A stretch of DNA of 64,000 nt from an uncultured Paracoccaceae bacterium (GCA_947496605.1 CANMDF010000002.1:62001-126000), one strand, 5' to 3'; shown: positions 27,557 to 38,101, counted from the first letter of the stretch. Program-made: numbers and translations. The notes: generated from the letters alone by a model not told the origin.

Positions 27557-27594
27557 GCGTCGCAATCGGGTTCGCCCGTTTGCGGCGCTTTTTT
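27557..27594 (+). terminator. Intrinsic terminator with TTCG tetraloop
   Basis: Arms 27557-27570 and 27575-27588 pair over 14 positions with one mismatch and one G-T pair around a TTCG loop, followed by six T residues. It ends the puf operon just before dxs. Confidence 0.85.
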
Positions 27595-27614
27595 ATTAGC
27601 ACAAAGGTGCCGAA

Positions 27615-29537
27615 ATGACTAATCGCCCCCAAACACCCTTTCTTGATAGTGTCGCAGGACCTGCTGACATCCGCCGCATGAACGATACCGCCATCGCCAA
27701 TCTGGCTGATGATGTCCGTGCTGAGGTGATCTCGGCTGTGTCTGAAACAGGCGGGCATTTGGGGTCATCCTTGGGTGTGGTTGAACTGACAACAGCGATC
27801 CACGCGGTGTTTGACACCCCCCGCGATAAGCTTGTTTTTGATGTGGGCCACCAATGTTATCCCCATAAGGTGTTGACCGGTCGTCGTGATCGTATCCGTA
27901 CGTTGCGCCAAGAAGGCGGCTTGTCCGGTTTCACAAAACGCAGCGAGAGTGACTATGATCCTTTCGGTGCAGCGCATTCAAGTACGTCGATTTCCGCAGC
28001 TCTCGGCTTTACCGTTGGCCGCGATATGGGGATGCCCACGGGCGATGCGATTGCCGTGATTGGCGATGGATCAATCAGCGCGGGCATGGCCTATGAGGCG
28101 CTGAACAACGCAGGCGCTGAAGGCCGCCGCTTGTTTGTGATTCTCAATGATAATGAAATGTCGATTGCGCCCCCTGTGGGTGCGATGTCAAAGTATCTGT
28201 CTGGTCTCTATGCCTCGCCTATGGGTGAGTTGCATAAGATGGCCGAAGGGTTTGAAGCAGCGCTGCCGGGTCCTTTGCGCGATCATGCGCGTCGCGCCCG
28301 AAACTTAGTGACTGGCATGCAAACCGGTGGCTCTGGCACATTGTTCGAAGAGCTTGGTTTTTCTTATGTTGGCCCAATTGACGGGCACGATATGAACCAG
28401 CTTTTGCCTGTCCTACGTGCTGCGCGTACCCGTGCGACGGGTCCTGTTTTAATCCACGTTTGTACCACCAAGGGTAAGGGCTATGCGCCTGCCGAGGAAA
28501 GCGCAGATTGCGGTCACGGTGTATCAAAGTTTGATGTAGCGACGGGTGCACAGGCGAAATCAAAGCCCAATGCACCGAGTTACACCAAGGTTTTCGGGTC
28601 GGCTTTGACCACCGAGGCGCAGTTGGACCCCAGCATTGTAGCGGTGACAGCGGCGATGCCTTCGGGGACCGGCGTTGATATTATGGGTGCGCGGTTTGAA
28701 AATCGGGTGTTCGATGTGGGTATCGCCGAACAACATGGTGTCACCTTTGCAGCGGGTATGGCGGCAAGCGGGCTGAAGCCGTTCTGTGCGATCTATTCGA
28801 CGTTCCTGCAACGTGGCTATGACCAGATTGTGCATGACGTCGCGTTGCAAAACCTGCCTGTCCGCTTCGCGATTGACCGCGCTGGATTGGTCGGGGCCGA
28901 TGGCCCGACCCATGCGGGATCATTTGACATTGGCTATCTGTCTGCCTTGCCAAACATGGTTGTAATGGCTGCGGGTGATGAGTTGGAATTGATGCATATG
29001 GTCCGCACAGCGGCGGCCTATGACGACGGCCCGATTGCGTTCCGTTATCCGCGTGGCGAAGGCGTGGGCATTGATTTGCCCGAGCGTGGTGAATTGATCG
29101 AGATCGGCAAAGGCCGGATCGTGCAAGAAGGATCAGACGTGGCGATTCTGTCGTTTGGCGCGCATCTGAATGAGTGTCACAAGGCCGCTGAAAAACTGGC
29201 GGCCCAAGGTGTGAGCACAACAATCGCAGATGCTCGCTTTGCCAAACCATTGGACCGCGCGTTGATCCGGCAACTGCTGCGCAACCATAAAGCGTTGATC
29301 ACGGTTGAGCAGGGGTCTCAGGGTGGTTTTGGCGCGATGGTGCTGCATGATTTGGCCAATGACGGCCTGCTGGACGGGCGCTGCCAAGTGCGGACAATGA
29401 CGCTGCCTGATCGGTACATCGATCACGCGTCGCCCGATGCGATGTATGCGGATGCCGGGCTGACGGCAGTGGATATTGCGGCGACAGCAATGCAGGCGGC
29501 AGGCGTTGAAGTGAAGCGGGTTGAGGTTGGGGTTTGA
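27615..29537 (+). CDS. dxs: 1-deoxy-D-xylulose-5-phosphate synthase
   Basis: 640-residue thiamine-diphosphate enzyme that condenses pyruvate and glyceraldehyde 3-phosphate, the first step of the MEP isoprenoid route. The TPP motif [16 protein letters not shown] is near residue 150 and the catalytic transketolase-type Glu lies in [14 protein letters not shown] near residue 375. It is placed right after the puf operon, where it can feed carotenoid and phytyl synthesis. A strong terminator between pufX and dxs suggests its own promoter or controlled read-through. Confidence 0.96.
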   Translation: MTNRPQTPFLDSVAGPADIRRMNDTAIANLADDVRAEVISAVSETGGHLGSSLGVVELTTAIHAVFDTPRDKLVFDVGHQCYPHKVLTGRRDRIRTLRQEGGLSGFTKRSESDYDPFGAAHSSTSISAALGFTVGRDMGMPTGDAIAVIGDGSISAGMAYEALNNAGAEGRRLFVILNDNEMSIAPPVGAMSKYLSGLYASPMGELHKMAEGFEAALPGPLRDHARRARNLVTGMQTGGSGTLFEELGFSYVGPIDGHDMNQLLPVLRAARTRATGPVLIHVCTTKGKGYAPAEESADCGHGVSKFDVATGAQAKSKPNAPSYTKVFGSALTTEAQLDPSIVAVTAAMPSGTGVDIMGARFENRVFDVGIAEQHGVTFAAGMAASGLKPFCAIYSTFLQRGYDQIVHDVALQNLPVRFAIDRAGLVGADGPTHAGSFDIGYLSALPNMVVMAAGDELELMHMVRTAAAYDDGPIAFRYPRGEGVGIDLPERGELIEIGKGRIVQEGSDVAILSFGAHLNECHKAAEKLAAQGVSTTIADARFAKPLDRALIRQLLRNHKALITVEQGSQGGFGAMVLHDLANDGLLDGRCQVRTMTLPDRYIDHASPDAMYADAGLTAVDIAATAMQAAGVEVKRVEVGV

Positions 29538-29580
29538 GAGCAGCTTCAACTAACGCCTAATTCGCGCAATCAATGGGAGA

Positions 29581-29601
29581 GTCGGGGCAGGCCCCGACCT
29601 A
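29581..29601. repeat. Palindromic repeat, copy 2, at a stop codon
   Basis: Inverted repeat with 8-bp arms (29581-29588 and 29591-29598) followed by the TAG stop of the leftward RNA methyltransferase gene (29599-29601). On the minus strand the sequence from the stop codon onward is the same as at 834-854 except for two bases in 21, so this is a second copy of the repeat at 830-855. Confidence 0.7.
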
Positions 29602-30711
29602 CAGTGGGCCGGTTTGAAATAACCACACCTTCAGCCCACCATGTGGGATAGGTGCGCCTTTGGGTTTGAACGGCAGCCCCGCTGCTTTCGCTAAACCCGC
29701 CTCGCTGGTCACCAACCCGACCCGCCAGCCAGCGAACTCGCGTTTGATTGCGTCGCCTAAGCCAGCGTAGACACCGTAAAGCATGTTTTGGTTGCCAATC
29801 CGCCCACCGTAGGGCGGGTTGCAGATGATCAGGCCGGTTGGGCCTTCGGGCCGTTTGATGTCAGTAGCGGAAAGGTTTTGGAAGGTGATGTGTTCTCCTA
29901 CCCCCGCGCGTTCGGCGTTGGCTGTTGCCATGCGGATCGCGCCTGCATCGCGGTCGCTGCCGTGGCAGTTTTGGGTGGGGCGGTGGATGTGATCCACCTT
30001 ACGCAAGGTTTCCCAAGTGCCTTGATCAAACGTCGCGAGCTGTTGAAACGCAAAATCGCGGGAGCGCCCTGGGTTCAGGCCCATCGCCATCTCTGCCGCC
30101 TCAATCAGAAATGTGCCGGACCCGCACATTGGGTCGAACACAGGCTCTTTCCCATCATACCCGCATTCGCGCAGCATCAAGGACGCCAGCGTTTCGCGCA
30201 TGGGGGCTTTGCCTACCGCCTCTTTGTGACCGCGTTTGTGCAGGCTTTCGCCAGAGGTATCGACGCTGATCGTCACCCGGTTATCGTCGATCCGTACTTT
30301 CAACGTGACCGGCGCATCAGCGCTGATCTTCATCCCGTGATCTTCTTTGAGCGCGGTTTCGATCCGCTGGGTCGCGGCCCCCGCATGATAGATTTTGGAT
30401 TTCTTTGAGGTGCTGACTTCGACCCGAACAGGCACGTCCGGGCGCAGGATATCCGCCCATGGGAATTTCCGAGATCGCTTGTCCAGTTGCGCCAGATGGA
30501 AGGCCATAAAACTGCCCACGCGCGCCAGCACCCGCGTCGCCCCGCGCATCACAAGGTTGGCGCGCCAGACATCCGCCCATGTGCCATTGCACGTCACGCC
30601 GCCTTGGGTGACGACCGCATCGGCAAAGCCATTTTCATGGGCCTCGGCCAGCAGTGCTTTTTCAAGCCCCGGTGTGGCAACCATGAAGATCTCGAATGTA
30701 TTTTCCATCAT
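29599..30711 (-). CDS. THUMP-domain RNA methyltransferase (RlmL/Trm-G10-like)
   Basis: 370 residues from the ATG at 30711; longer upstream frames lie inside the next gene. The N-terminal 60 residues (ENTFEIFMVATPGLEKALL) and the THUMP region are followed by a Rossmann methyltransferase domain with FDPMCGSGTFLIEAA and the catalytic IICNPPYGGRI (NPPY motif for N-methylation of a base). This architecture is that of enzymes that make m2G in 23S rRNA or tRNA. It lacks the second methyltransferase half of E. coli RlmKL. Confidence 0.9.
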   Translation of the reverse strand: MMENTFEIFMVATPGLEKALLAEAHENGFADAVVTQGGVTCNGTWADVWRANLVMRGATRVLARVGSFMAFHLAQLDKRSRKFPWADILRPDVPVRVEVSTSKKSKIYHAGAATQRIETALKEDHGMKISADAPVTLKVRIDDNRVTISVDTSGESLHKRGHKEAVGKAPMRETLASLMLRECGYDGKEPVFDPMCGSGTFLIEAAEMAMGLNPGRSRDFAFQQLATFDQGTWETLRKVDHIHRPTQNCHGSDRDAGAIRMATANAERAGVGEHITFQNLSATDIKRPEGPTGLIICNPPYGGRIGNQNMLYGVYAGLGDAIKREFAGWRVGLVTSEAGLAKAAGLPFKPKGAPIPHGGLKVWLFQTGPL

Positions 30712-30745
30712 TTCTGCATACTGGGCTTTGGCCCAAGGATCGACG

Positions 30746-32128
30746 CTAAAAGTTCGATTCAATCCCAAACAGAATTTGCGTCGTCGCCGAGGTGTTTTCT
30801 TCGGCAGTTGATTCTGTGCGTGTGGCCGAGATGGACATGCTGGGCGAAAAGCCGAAATAGGTGAGTTCTTCAAAAATGGCATTTGCTTGGACGGTGTAAA
30901 ACGTGTCGTCGCGGCCATCGAGCGTGGTCGTGAACTCTTCATAGGTGCGGGTGCCAAAGTTCAGCGACGTCGAGAGGCGGGTGCCGAAAATCCTTTGGTT
31001 GAGGCTATAGCCAATGCTTGCGCTGTATTGGAGGTAAGAGCTTTCTGGCCCCGCATCATTCTTGCGCCAGTTCAGGCTGAATTGCAGCTGATCGCGGTTC
31101 GCTAAGATACGGCTGTAAGAACCGCTGACGTCATAGATCTTTGAGTCGAGGAATGACGGCAGCAGCGCCCTTTGATCACGGGCAGAGGCCCGAAAGTTGA
31201 AAGCGTTGGTGCTGTCGATCGGAATGAACTGTTGTACGATTGTATCGCGATAGTTGATCAAACGCTCTTCGCCTTCCCAATATGTCCCGAAATTCAGGCT
31301 GAGACTAAGCGGCCCCAAAGGGCTGAGGTCATTGCGGCGATGAGTCATGCCTGCCTCAAAAAGAACGGTGGCAAAATCACTGCCTTTCACGTCGCGTACG
31401 CTTTCACTGGGTGATGATGCGAGCAGGTCCTTGGATTCTTGCGATAAGGTAAATGTTTCACCCGACAGATAACCGGTGAGCGAGGTGCGCTGTCGGTCGG
31501 TTTCGGACAGGCGGTAGTTCAGGCGTGCGCTGCCTGAGTAAGCCAGCCCCGAGAGTGCGCGTCGGTCTTCAGGCAAGATCAACGACAAGCCGATCGTTTC
31601 AAACGTAAGTATCCCATCCTCAGACCCGCCATTGATGTTATCAGAAGGCGCGATGGACGCGTTGAATTGCAGCGATAGCGGATTGGCTCGGATCGTGGTC
31701 AGGTATTCGCGGGCGACGGCGGCGATTTCCTCTTCGTTCTGTGCGTGGTTCGCGGCGCGGCGCAGCCAAAACTCGGCCCGTATGTATTGCGACCGCGCAA
31801 AACGGTTACTGGCCACAAGACGCGCGGCTTGGTGTTTTGATGCCTCGTCAGGCCCGACGGCATAGGCCCGGCTTGCTGTTTGTGCGGCGGTCGTATTGTC
31901 GCCCAGATCGGCTTGGGCCAGAGCGAGGATATAGAGCGCTGCAAAGTTGTCGGGATTTTGTGCCAGAATCGTATTGGCCAAGGTTGCCGCTTGATCTGGA
32001 TTGCCAGAGACAAGCGCATCTTCCGCCTGCAACTGAGCGGCAGAGGGGCTGGGTTGTGCAACTGCAACTGTCGCAAGGAACAAAAGACATATGGCAACAA
32101 GCCATTGGCGCAGGTTTTGAAGTGTCAT
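30746..32128 (-). CDS. Slam/DUF560-like outer-membrane protein with TPR domain
   Basis: About 460 residues. Signal peptide (LVAICLLFLATVAVA), then a tetratricopeptide-like helical region (about 30-150, AEDALVSGNPDQAATLAN...), then about 290 residues of alternating beta-strand pattern ending in Phe (GIESNF), the usual outer-membrane barrel signal. The linker NASIAPSDNINGGS resembles the start of DUF560 barrels. Surface lipoprotein assembly modifiers (Slam) have this two-part build and move lipoproteins to the cell surface. Two lipoprotein genes lie divergently next to it. The start at 32128 is chosen to keep the signal peptide at the N terminus. Confidence 0.7.
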   Translation of the reverse strand: MTLQNLRQWLVAICLLFLATVAVAQPSPSAAQLQAEDALVSGNPDQAATLANTILAQNPDNFAALYILALAQADLGDNTTAAQTASRAYAVGPDEASKHQAARLVASNRFARSQYIRAEFWLRRAANHAQNEEEIAAVAREYLTTIRANPLSLQFNASIAPSDNINGGSEDGILTFETIGLSLILPEDRRALSGLAYSGSARLNYRLSETDRQRTSLTGYLSGETFTLSQESKDLLASSPSESVRDVKGSDFATVLFEAGMTHRRNDLSPLGPLSLSLNFGTYWEGEERLINYRDTIVQQFIPIDSTNAFNFRASARDQRALLPSFLDSKIYDVSGSYSRILANRDQLQFSLNWRKNDAGPESSYLQYSASIGYSLNQRIFGTRLSTSLNFGTRTYEEFTTTLDGRDDTFYTVQANAIFEELTYFGFSPSMSISATRTESTAEENTSATTQILFGIESNF

Positions 32129-32326
32129 GGCTTGCTCACAGTCATTTCGCAGGATGCATACAACGTATTCAACATTCCGCAAGTAATGCGATGGATTGTC
32201 GCAATATACTGCAAAGTCAGGGTTTTCATGGGCGGATTACCGCTTTCTGTTGGATTGTTTGTAAAAATTCGGTTCACAAACCGGCGCGAACGAGTAGCTA
32301 TGTCAGGGGATTTAGGAGACTTTGCT

Positions 32327-32812
32327 ATGAAGAAGTTGATTGCGGTATTTGCGGTTTTAGGGCTTTCCGCCTGCATGGGTGGTGGCGACGGCAGTGACGA
32401 TGGTCCAGCCGTAGACCCAGAAGTACTAATGAATCAGACATTTGAAACATTATTAAATAATGTTCGCACATCAAACTCGCGAGCTCCGATGAACTATGAC
32501 ACGAGATTGATTACGACTGCGTCTGAGTATTCGTCGGAGAAGTTGTCAAGAGAGGCCGTTGGAGACATGACCTTTCCAGATGTCGGCGATATAGCAACTG
32601 CCAACGGCTATTTGTGGGACCGGATTGGAGTAGCAGACCAGAACGGTAGCTACACAGTGGAATCGATCCTTCAGTTTTGGGAAGGAGACTTTGTCGGCAG
32701 CCAGATCATTGACGACTCTGACGTGACGCAGCCCTACCAAGACTTTGGAATCGCAAAAGTTGAACAAGGCGGCGTTGAGAAGTGGGCTATCGTTGCTGCT
32801 TTCCCAAAATGA
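32327..32812 (+). CDS. Lipoprotein with degenerate CAP/SCP domain
   Basis: 161 residues. Lipoprotein signal with lipobox LSAC (Cys16). The remainder lines up with the second CAP lipoprotein downstream (FETLLNNVRTSNSRAP against FESMLNDVRSNVSAGP; a Gly-Tyr-x-W turn; a Trp at the same place), but the His and Glu residues of the CAP cavity are missing. It is therefore probably a binding or structural derivative, not an active CAP protein. A TTAGGAGA site precedes the ATG at 32327. Base composition is lower in GC than the neighbours. Confidence 0.7.
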   Translation: MKKLIAVFAVLGLSACMGGGDGSDDGPAVDPEVLMNQTFETLLNNVRTSNSRAPMNYDTRLITTASEYSSEKLSREAVGDMTFPDVGDIATANGYLWDRIGVADQNGSYTVESILQFWEGDFVGSQIIDDSDVTQPYQDFGIAKVEQGGVEKWAIVAAFPK

Positions 32813-32894
32813 CGATCTGTTGAACCGCTCGCCGTACGCTATGGTTTTCTGCATGTTAGCCAACAGCTGTTCGAGTGGTATTGGCAACTTGGTG

Positions 32895-32919
32895 CGCACC
32901 CAATGCTGGGTGCGTTTTT
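32895..32919 (+). terminator. Intrinsic terminator after CAP-like lipoprotein gene
   Basis: Eight-bp perfect stem (CGCACCCA, 4-nt loop, TGGGTGCG) followed by five T residues. Confidence 0.85.
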
Positions 32920-33067
32920 CGTTGGGGAAACCATCGGCATCAGCAGCATTCCGCCGTAACTCCAACCGCATGGTCATACTTTTGCCTAAAAGCTGACCAT
33001 CCTGCCCTACTTATGGGTATCTCGCCGAATCCGAATTACTGAGACGACGTCTCTTGGAGTGAATAAA

Positions 33068-33586
33068 ATGAAGACTGCTCTTTCTATCGCGGCGATTTAT
33101 TTGCTTGCTGCCTGCGGAGGTGCGGGCGGAGCTGGTAGCAATGTCAGCGTCAGTCAGAACAACATTCCTATCGAGGACATTCCGCAAATTGCAATTTCAC
33201 AAGCCCCCAGTTCAACTTTTGAGAGTATGCTGAACGACGTGCGCAGTAATGTAAGCGCTGGACCAGTGACTTATAACGATCTTTTGGGCCAAGCTGCACG
33301 GCGGCACGCAAATGACATGCATGCGAATGATTTTTTCGATCATGAAGGCAGTGACGGGTCAGATATCGGGGAACGTGTAAGCGATACTGGTTATAGGTAT
33401 AGTTGGGTTGGTGAGAATATTGCATGGGGCCAGCAAAGCGAAGCTGCGGCACTCGTGGCATGGCAGAACTCAACGACTGGCCATAGAGAAAACAATGAAA
33501 ATCCGCGTCATGAACATTTTGCGTTAGCTAAAGCGGGCTCAGGTCAAAACACTTATTGGGTGCTGGTCCTCGCAGACCCGCGCTAG
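33068..33586 (+). CDS. CAP/SCP-domain lipoprotein
   Basis: 172 residues. Lipobox LAAC at residues 13-16, a Gly/Ser-rich linker, then a canonical bacterial CAP (SCP/PR-1) domain: AARRHANDMHANDFFDHEGSDG, GYRYSWVGENIAWG and TTGHRENNENPRH contain the cavity His and Glu residues. Such proteins are anchored in the outer membrane and may bind lipids or cell-wall pieces; the bacterial role is unclear. GGAG at 33055-33058 favours the ATG at 33068 over the GTG at 33059. It is a paralogue of the preceding lipoprotein. Confidence 0.83.
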   Translation: MKTALSIAAIYLLAACGGAGGAGSNVSVSQNNIPIEDIPQIAISQAPSSTFESMLNDVRSNVSAGPVTYNDLLGQAARRHANDMHANDFFDHEGSDGSDIGERVSDTGYRYSWVGENIAWGQQSEAAALVAWQNSTTGHRENNENPRHEHFALAKAGSGQNTYWVLVLADPR

Positions 33587-34366
33587 TTAGCTTTCATCAA
33601 CGATCACCCGTGAAGGTGCCGCTTCTGGCTTGGGTTTCGGCTTTGCGATCCCCTCCAGCGCTTTGAGCGGTTTGCGCACCGCCTCGGTCAAGCCGGGCCG
33701 TGTGGGTGCCGCCATTTGTTTGCTGACTTCCACCATCAAAACCCCACCCGCTGCAATGACGGGCAGGTTATGTCCAACCTTCTCTAGAAAATCTGCTGAC
33801 TTTCGCCAAACCTTGCGTGCAGATGGCGGTTGGTAGAGCGCCGACAACGTGCGCTCGGTCACAAACTGATGCCGCCGCAGCTGCGCATCAAGCTGGCTGA
33901 GCGAGTAAGGCCGCCCATACCCAAAGGGCGTTGCATCAGATCGTGACCAAAGCCCCGCGCGGTTCGGCACAATAAAAACGGCCCGTCCGCCCGGCCCAAG
34001 AACCCGCCAAGCCTCGTCAAGCAAATGTGACGGTTGTTCCGTTGTCTCAAGCCCATGCAGCATCACAAGTCTATCGACGTGCCCTGTTTCAATGGGCCAT
34101 TGGGTGTCTTCGCAAAGCACACTTACATTTTTGCCGTCAGCGGGCCACGGCATCACCCCTTGCGGTCCGGGCATCAGCCCGATCACCCGCCGCGCGTCTT
34201 TCAAAAAAGGCCGCAACAACGGCAGGGCGAAACCAAAGCCCACCACAACTTGCCCTTTGGCCTCGGGCCACATTGCGCAAAGTTCATCCCGGATCACCTT
34301 TTGCGCCGCCCGCCCAAGCGCGCTGCGGTAGTAAAAGTTTCGCAGGTCTAACACGTCGAGATGCAT
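33587..34366 (-). CDS. Class I SAM-dependent methyltransferase
   Basis: 259 residues starting [18 protein letters not shown] at 34366. A Rossmann fold is indicated by [14 protein letters not shown] (motif I) and by [34 protein letters not shown] motifs in the middle. The C-terminal 50 residues are Pro/Lys-rich and probably disordered. It is transcribed away from gloB, with only 63 bp between their starts. In related bacteria this gene often sits beside gloB. The substrate is unknown. Confidence 0.8.
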   Translation of the reverse strand: MHLDVLDLRNFYYRSALGRAAQKVIRDELCAMWPEAKGQVVVGFGFALPLLRPFLKDARRVIGLMPGPQGVMPWPADGKNVSVLCEDTQWPIETGHVDRLVMLHGLETTEQPSHLLDEAWRVLGPGGRAVFIVPNRAGLWSRSDATPFGYGRPYSLSQLDAQLRRHQFVTERTLSALYQPPSARKVWRKSADFLEKVGHNLPVIAAGGVLMVEVSKQMAAPTRPGLTEAVRKPLKALEGIAKPKPKPEAAPSRVIVDES

Positions 34367-34429
34367 TGCGGTTTCCGGCCCTTTCGGCAAAGCTGTTGGC
34401 GTAGCATATCAATTGAAAAGGGCATTGCC

Positions 34430-35203
34430 ATGACAAACCCATCTGCCGTGGAATTGGTCGTCGTGCCGTGTCTGTCAGATAACTATGCGTTTTTGGTGCA
34501 CAACAATGATACCGGCGAGACGGCTTTGATCGATGCCCCAGAGGCCGCCCCTATTCATGCGGCATTGGATGCGCGCGGTTGGACACTGACCGATATTCTG
34601 CTCACCCATCACCATGATGATCATATCGACGGGGTAGCCGCTTTGCGCACCAACGCGCGTGTCATCGGGGCCCGTGCTGATGCCCACCGCTTACCCGATC
34701 TGGATTTGGCTGTTGCCGAAGGTGAGCCATTCAATGTTTGTGGTCAGTATACCGATGTCTTTGACGTCTCAGGGCATACCGTTGGTCATATCGCTTTTCA
34801 TATGGCGGATGCACAGCTTGTGTTTACTGGTGATAGCTTGATGGCGCTTGGCTGTGGCCGCTTGTTTGAGGGCACTCCTGCTCAGATGTGGGACAGTATG
34901 CAAAAGATGCGTGCGTTACCGGAAAACACGGTCATTTGTTCGGGTCATGAATACACAACAGCGAACGCGCGTTTCGCCGCATCCCTTGACCCGGATAATC
35001 CTGACCTTATCTCTCGTATCAAGCGGATCGAAGCGGCGCGTGCTGCGAACCAACCCACGGTCCCTTCAACGCTGACCGAAGAGAAGCGCACAAATCCTTA
35101 TTTGCGTGCTGATATTCCCGAATTCAAAACCGCCCTCGGCATGAAGGATGCATCCGCGGTGGATGTGTTTACCTTTGTGCGGGCCCAGAAAGACAAGTTT
35201 TAA
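34430..35203 (+). CDS. gloB: Hydroxyacylglutathione hydrolase (glyoxalase II)
   Basis: 257-residue metallo-beta-lactamase-fold enzyme that cleaves S-lactoylglutathione to lactate and glutathione. The two-metal motif is THHHDDHIDG near residue 60; further ligands are in SGHTVGHIAFH and FTGDSL, and the substrate-binding CSGHEYT is present. Length and start (MTNPSAVELVVVPCLSDNYAF) are typical. Confidence 0.94.
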   Translation: MTNPSAVELVVVPCLSDNYAFLVHNNDTGETALIDAPEAAPIHAALDARGWTLTDILLTHHHDDHIDGVAALRTNARVIGARADAHRLPDLDLAVAEGEPFNVCGQYTDVFDVSGHTVGHIAFHMADAQLVFTGDSLMALGCGRLFEGTPAQMWDSMQKMRALPENTVICSGHEYTTANARFAASLDPDNPDLISRIKRIEAARAANQPTVPSTLTEEKRTNPYLRADIPEFKTALGMKDASAVDVFTFVRAQKDKF

Positions 35204-35372
35204 CCACGATAATGTGAGAGCGTGGTGAAAAGCAGGTCAAAATCCCGGCATTAAGCAATTTGTGATGCCAAAATAGAAAAAAGTCCTTGAAGGTTGGGAA
35301 ATAAAACCAAACCTTAAGGGTAAGAGGCCACGGTTGGGTCACGCCAGCCCCCGATGTGAAGGAGCACAAGAC

Positions 35373-37697
35373 GTGCCATCATTTTCGACCACACTCGAAC
35401 AGTCCATTCACGGCGCTTTGGCGCTGGCCAATGAACGCAAACATGAACTTGCCACGCTAGAGCATCTGTTGCTGGCGCTTATCGATGAACCGGATGCCGC
35501 CCGCGTCATGCGTGCCTGTTCGGTGAATTTGGATGATCTGCGCAAAGATCTGGAAGGTTTCATTGAAGATGATCTTTCCACGCTGATTACCGATGTTGAG
35601 GGGTCCGAGGCTGTACCGACAGCCGCGTTCCAACGCGTTATTCAACGTGCTGCAATCCACGTGCAATCATCCGGCCGTAGTGAAGTGACCGGTGCTAATG
35701 TGCTGGTGGCGATCTTTGCGGAACGTGAAAGCAATGCGGCGTACTTTCTGCAAGAGCAGGATATGACCCGCTATGATGCGGTGAACTTTATCGCCCACGG
35801 TGTCGCAAAAGACCCGGCCTTTGGCGAAGCCCGTCCTGTCACCGGGTCCACCGAAGAAGGTGAAACCATCGCCCCGAATGAGGGTGAGGAAAAAGAAAGC
35901 GCGCTGGCAAAATACTGCGTTGATTTGAACGTAAAGGCCACGAAAGGCGATGTTGATCCATTGATCGGCCGCGCGCATGAGGTTGAACGCTGCATTCAGG
36001 TATTATGCCGCCGCCGTAAGAATAACCCTTTGTTGGTGGGCGATCCGGGTGTTGGTAAAACTGCGATTGCCGAAGGTTTGGCATTCAAGATCGTGAATGG
36101 TGAGACGCCAGAGGTGCTGTCAAAGGCGACAATCTTTTCGCTGGATATGGGCGCATTGCTCGCTGGCACCCGTTATCGCGGTGATTTCGAAGAACGCCTG
36201 AAGGCTGTGATGACCGAAATGGAAGATCACCCTGATGCGGTGTTGTTCATTGATGAAATCCACACTGTGATCGGTGCTGGTGCGACGTCTGGTGGCGCTA
36301 TGGATGCATCGAACCTGCTGAAACCTGCGTTACAGGGCGGCAAGCTGCGTTGCATGGGGTCGACAACCTACAAGGAATTCCGCCAGCACTTTGAAAAAGA
36401 CCGCGCCTTGTCGCGTCGGTTCCAGAAGATTGACGTGACAGAGCCTTCGGTCCCTGATGCGATCAAGATTTTGCAGGGTCTCAAGCCTTATTTCGAAGAG
36501 CATCACAGCATCAAATACACGGCCGATGCCATCAAGACAGCGGTTGAGCTGTCTGCGCGTTATATCAACGACCGTAAGCTGCCTGATAAGGCTATTGACG
36601 TGATTGATGAAGCAGGTGCCGCCCAGCATCTGGTTGCCGAAAGCAAGCGTCGCAAGACGATTGGTGCCAAAGAGATCGAAAATGTCGTGGCCAAGATTGC
36701 CCGCATTCCGCCCAAGAACGTGTCGAAAGATGATGCCGAGGTTCTAAAAGATCTCGAAAAGTCACTGAAACGGGTGGTCTTTGGTCAGGATACAGCCATC
36801 GAAGCGCTGTCATCTGCCATCAAACTGGCACGCGCTGGTCTGCGTGAACCTGAAAAGCCGATTGGCAACTACTTGTTCGCCGGCCCAACAGGTGTTGGTA
36901 AAACCGAAGTGGCGAAACAGCTGGCCGATACGCTGGGTGTGGAACTGATGCGCTTTGACATGTCTGAGTATATGGAAAAGCACGCGGTGAGCCGTTTGAT
37001 TGGTGCCCCTCCTGGCTATGTTGGGTTTGATCAAGGTGGCATGCTGACCGACGGTGTCGATCAAAACCCGCATTGTGTGCTTTTGCTCGATGAGATGGAG
37101 AAAGCGCACCCTGACGTCTACAACATCCTGTTGCAGGTGATGGACCACGGGAAGCTGACCGACCACAATGGACGGACCACAGATTTCCGCAATGTGATTA
37201 TCATCATGACATCCAACGCGGGTGCAGCAGAAATGTCGAAGAACGCGCTGGGCTTTGGCCGTGAAAGCCGCACGGATGAGGATACAGCCGCGATTGAACG
37301 CACGTTCACGCCGGAATTCCGCAACCGTCTGGATGCGATCATTAGCTTTGGTGCACTGCCAAAGCCGGTCATCATGCAGGTTGTCGAGAAGTTCGTGCTT
37401 CAGCTTGAGGCGCAGTTGATCGACCGCAACGTGCATATTGAACTGACGAATGCGGCGGCTGAATGGCTGGCCGACAAAGGCTATGATGTGAAAATGGGGG
37501 CACGTCCGCTGGGCCGTGTCATTCAAGAGCATATCAAAAAACCACTGGCCGAAGAGCTGCTGTTTGGCAAATTGGTCAAAGGTGGCATCGTTAAGGTCGG
37601 TGTCAAAAAGGGCGAGCTGGAACTAAAGTATGAGGCTCCGGCCCAAGGCCGTATCGCAGGTGGTGGGGATAAGCCGCCACTGTTGACCGCCGACTAA
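35373..37697 (+). CDS. clpA: ATP-dependent Clp protease ATP-binding subunit ClpA
   Basis: 774-residue AAA+ unfoldase. An N-domain ([16 protein letters not shown]...) is followed by D1 with GDPGVGKT and VLFIDEIHT, and D2 with GPTGVGKT and [13 protein letters not shown]. There is no middle coiled-coil domain, which separates it from ClpB/ClpC. It works with ClpP and ClpS, encoded elsewhere. The start is a GTG at 35373 with GAAGGAG 7-9 bases upstream. The 169-bp leader contains a short inverted repeat (AAGGTT 35290-35295, AACCTT 35310-35315) of unknown use. Confidence 0.95.
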   Translation: MPSFSTTLEQSIHGALALANERKHELATLEHLLLALIDEPDAARVMRACSVNLDDLRKDLEGFIEDDLSTLITDVEGSEAVPTAAFQRVIQRAAIHVQSSGRSEVTGANVLVAIFAERESNAAYFLQEQDMTRYDAVNFIAHGVAKDPAFGEARPVTGSTEEGETIAPNEGEEKESALAKYCVDLNVKATKGDVDPLIGRAHEVERCIQVLCRRRKNNPLLVGDPGVGKTAIAEGLAFKIVNGETPEVLSKATIFSLDMGALLAGTRYRGDFEERLKAVMTEMEDHPDAVLFIDEIHTVIGAGATSGGAMDASNLLKPALQGGKLRCMGSTTYKEFRQHFEKDRALSRRFQKIDVTEPSVPDAIKILQGLKPYFEEHHSIKYTADAIKTAVELSARYINDRKLPDKAIDVIDEAGAAQHLVAESKRRKTIGAKEIENVVAKIARIPPKNVSKDDAEVLKDLEKSLKRVVFGQDTAIEALSSAIKLARAGLREPEKPIGNYLFAGPTGVGKTEVAKQLADTLGVELMRFDMSEYMEKHAVSRLIGAPPGYVGFDQGGMLTDGVDQNPHCVLLLDEMEKAHPDVYNILLQVMDHGKLTDHNGRTTDFRNVIIIMTSNAGAAEMSKNALGFGRESRTDEDTAAIERTFTPEFRNRLDAIISFGALPKPVIMQVVEKFVLQLEAQLIDRNVHIELTNAAAEWLADKGYDVKMGARPLGRVIQEHIKKPLAEELLFGKLVKGGIVKVGVKKGELELKYEAPAQGRIAGGGDKPPLLTAD

Positions 37698-37720
37698 TGG
37701 TTGCCAGATAGAATAGAAAA

Positions 37721-37754
37721 AGCCCGCTACTTAGATCAAGTAGCGGGCTTTTTT
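37721..37754. terminator. Bidirectional intrinsic terminator
   Basis: Arms 37722-37732 and 37738-37748 pair perfectly over 11 bp around a 5-nt loop, with six T after the right arm and four to five A before the left arm. It can therefore end both clpA and the converging small membrane-protein gene. Confidence 0.92.
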
Positions 37755-37773
37755 GTACGTTATGAGATCTGGG

Positions 37774-38019
37774 TTACATACCCCAAGTCAGCAGAACCAA
37801 GCTGACGATCAGGCCGGGTACGATGATCTTCATCGGCCAGACCAAGGCAGGTACACCAAAAGTGAATATGGCAAAACCCCAAAGCGCCACGACAGCAAGG
37901 ATCGCAAGAACGATCTTGGCTTCTGTCGTCATTGGGAAGAAGAAATTGCGCCATTCCGCAATAGTTTCTTTGGCGCCGTTCAGCGTCGCACGGGCGGGGA
38001 TTTGGTCAATCAAAGACAT
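37774..38019 (-). CDS. Small two-helix membrane protein, unknown
   Basis: 81 residues from the ATG at 38019 (MSLIDQIPARATLNG). An amphipathic N-terminal third is followed by two hydrophobic helices (about 35-55 and 60-80). The sequence ends TWGM. It converges with clpA across a shared terminator. I do not recognise a family. Confidence 0.65.
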   Translation of the reverse strand: MSLIDQIPARATLNGAKETIAEWRNFFFPMTTEAKIVLAILAVVALWGFAIFTFGVPALVWPMKIIVPGLIVSLVLLTWGM

Positions 38020-38101
38020 TGGGCATTCCTTATGTTTTGACAGAGATAGGATGTTCTTGGCCGTTGCGCAGACGGCGCATTGCCGCACCTGCAGCATGCA
38101 C

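Noticed and set aside
27434..27614. pufC (tetraheme cytochrome) after pufM
   Set aside because: No CxxCH motifs and no room; the gene present is pufX-like, and dxs follows.
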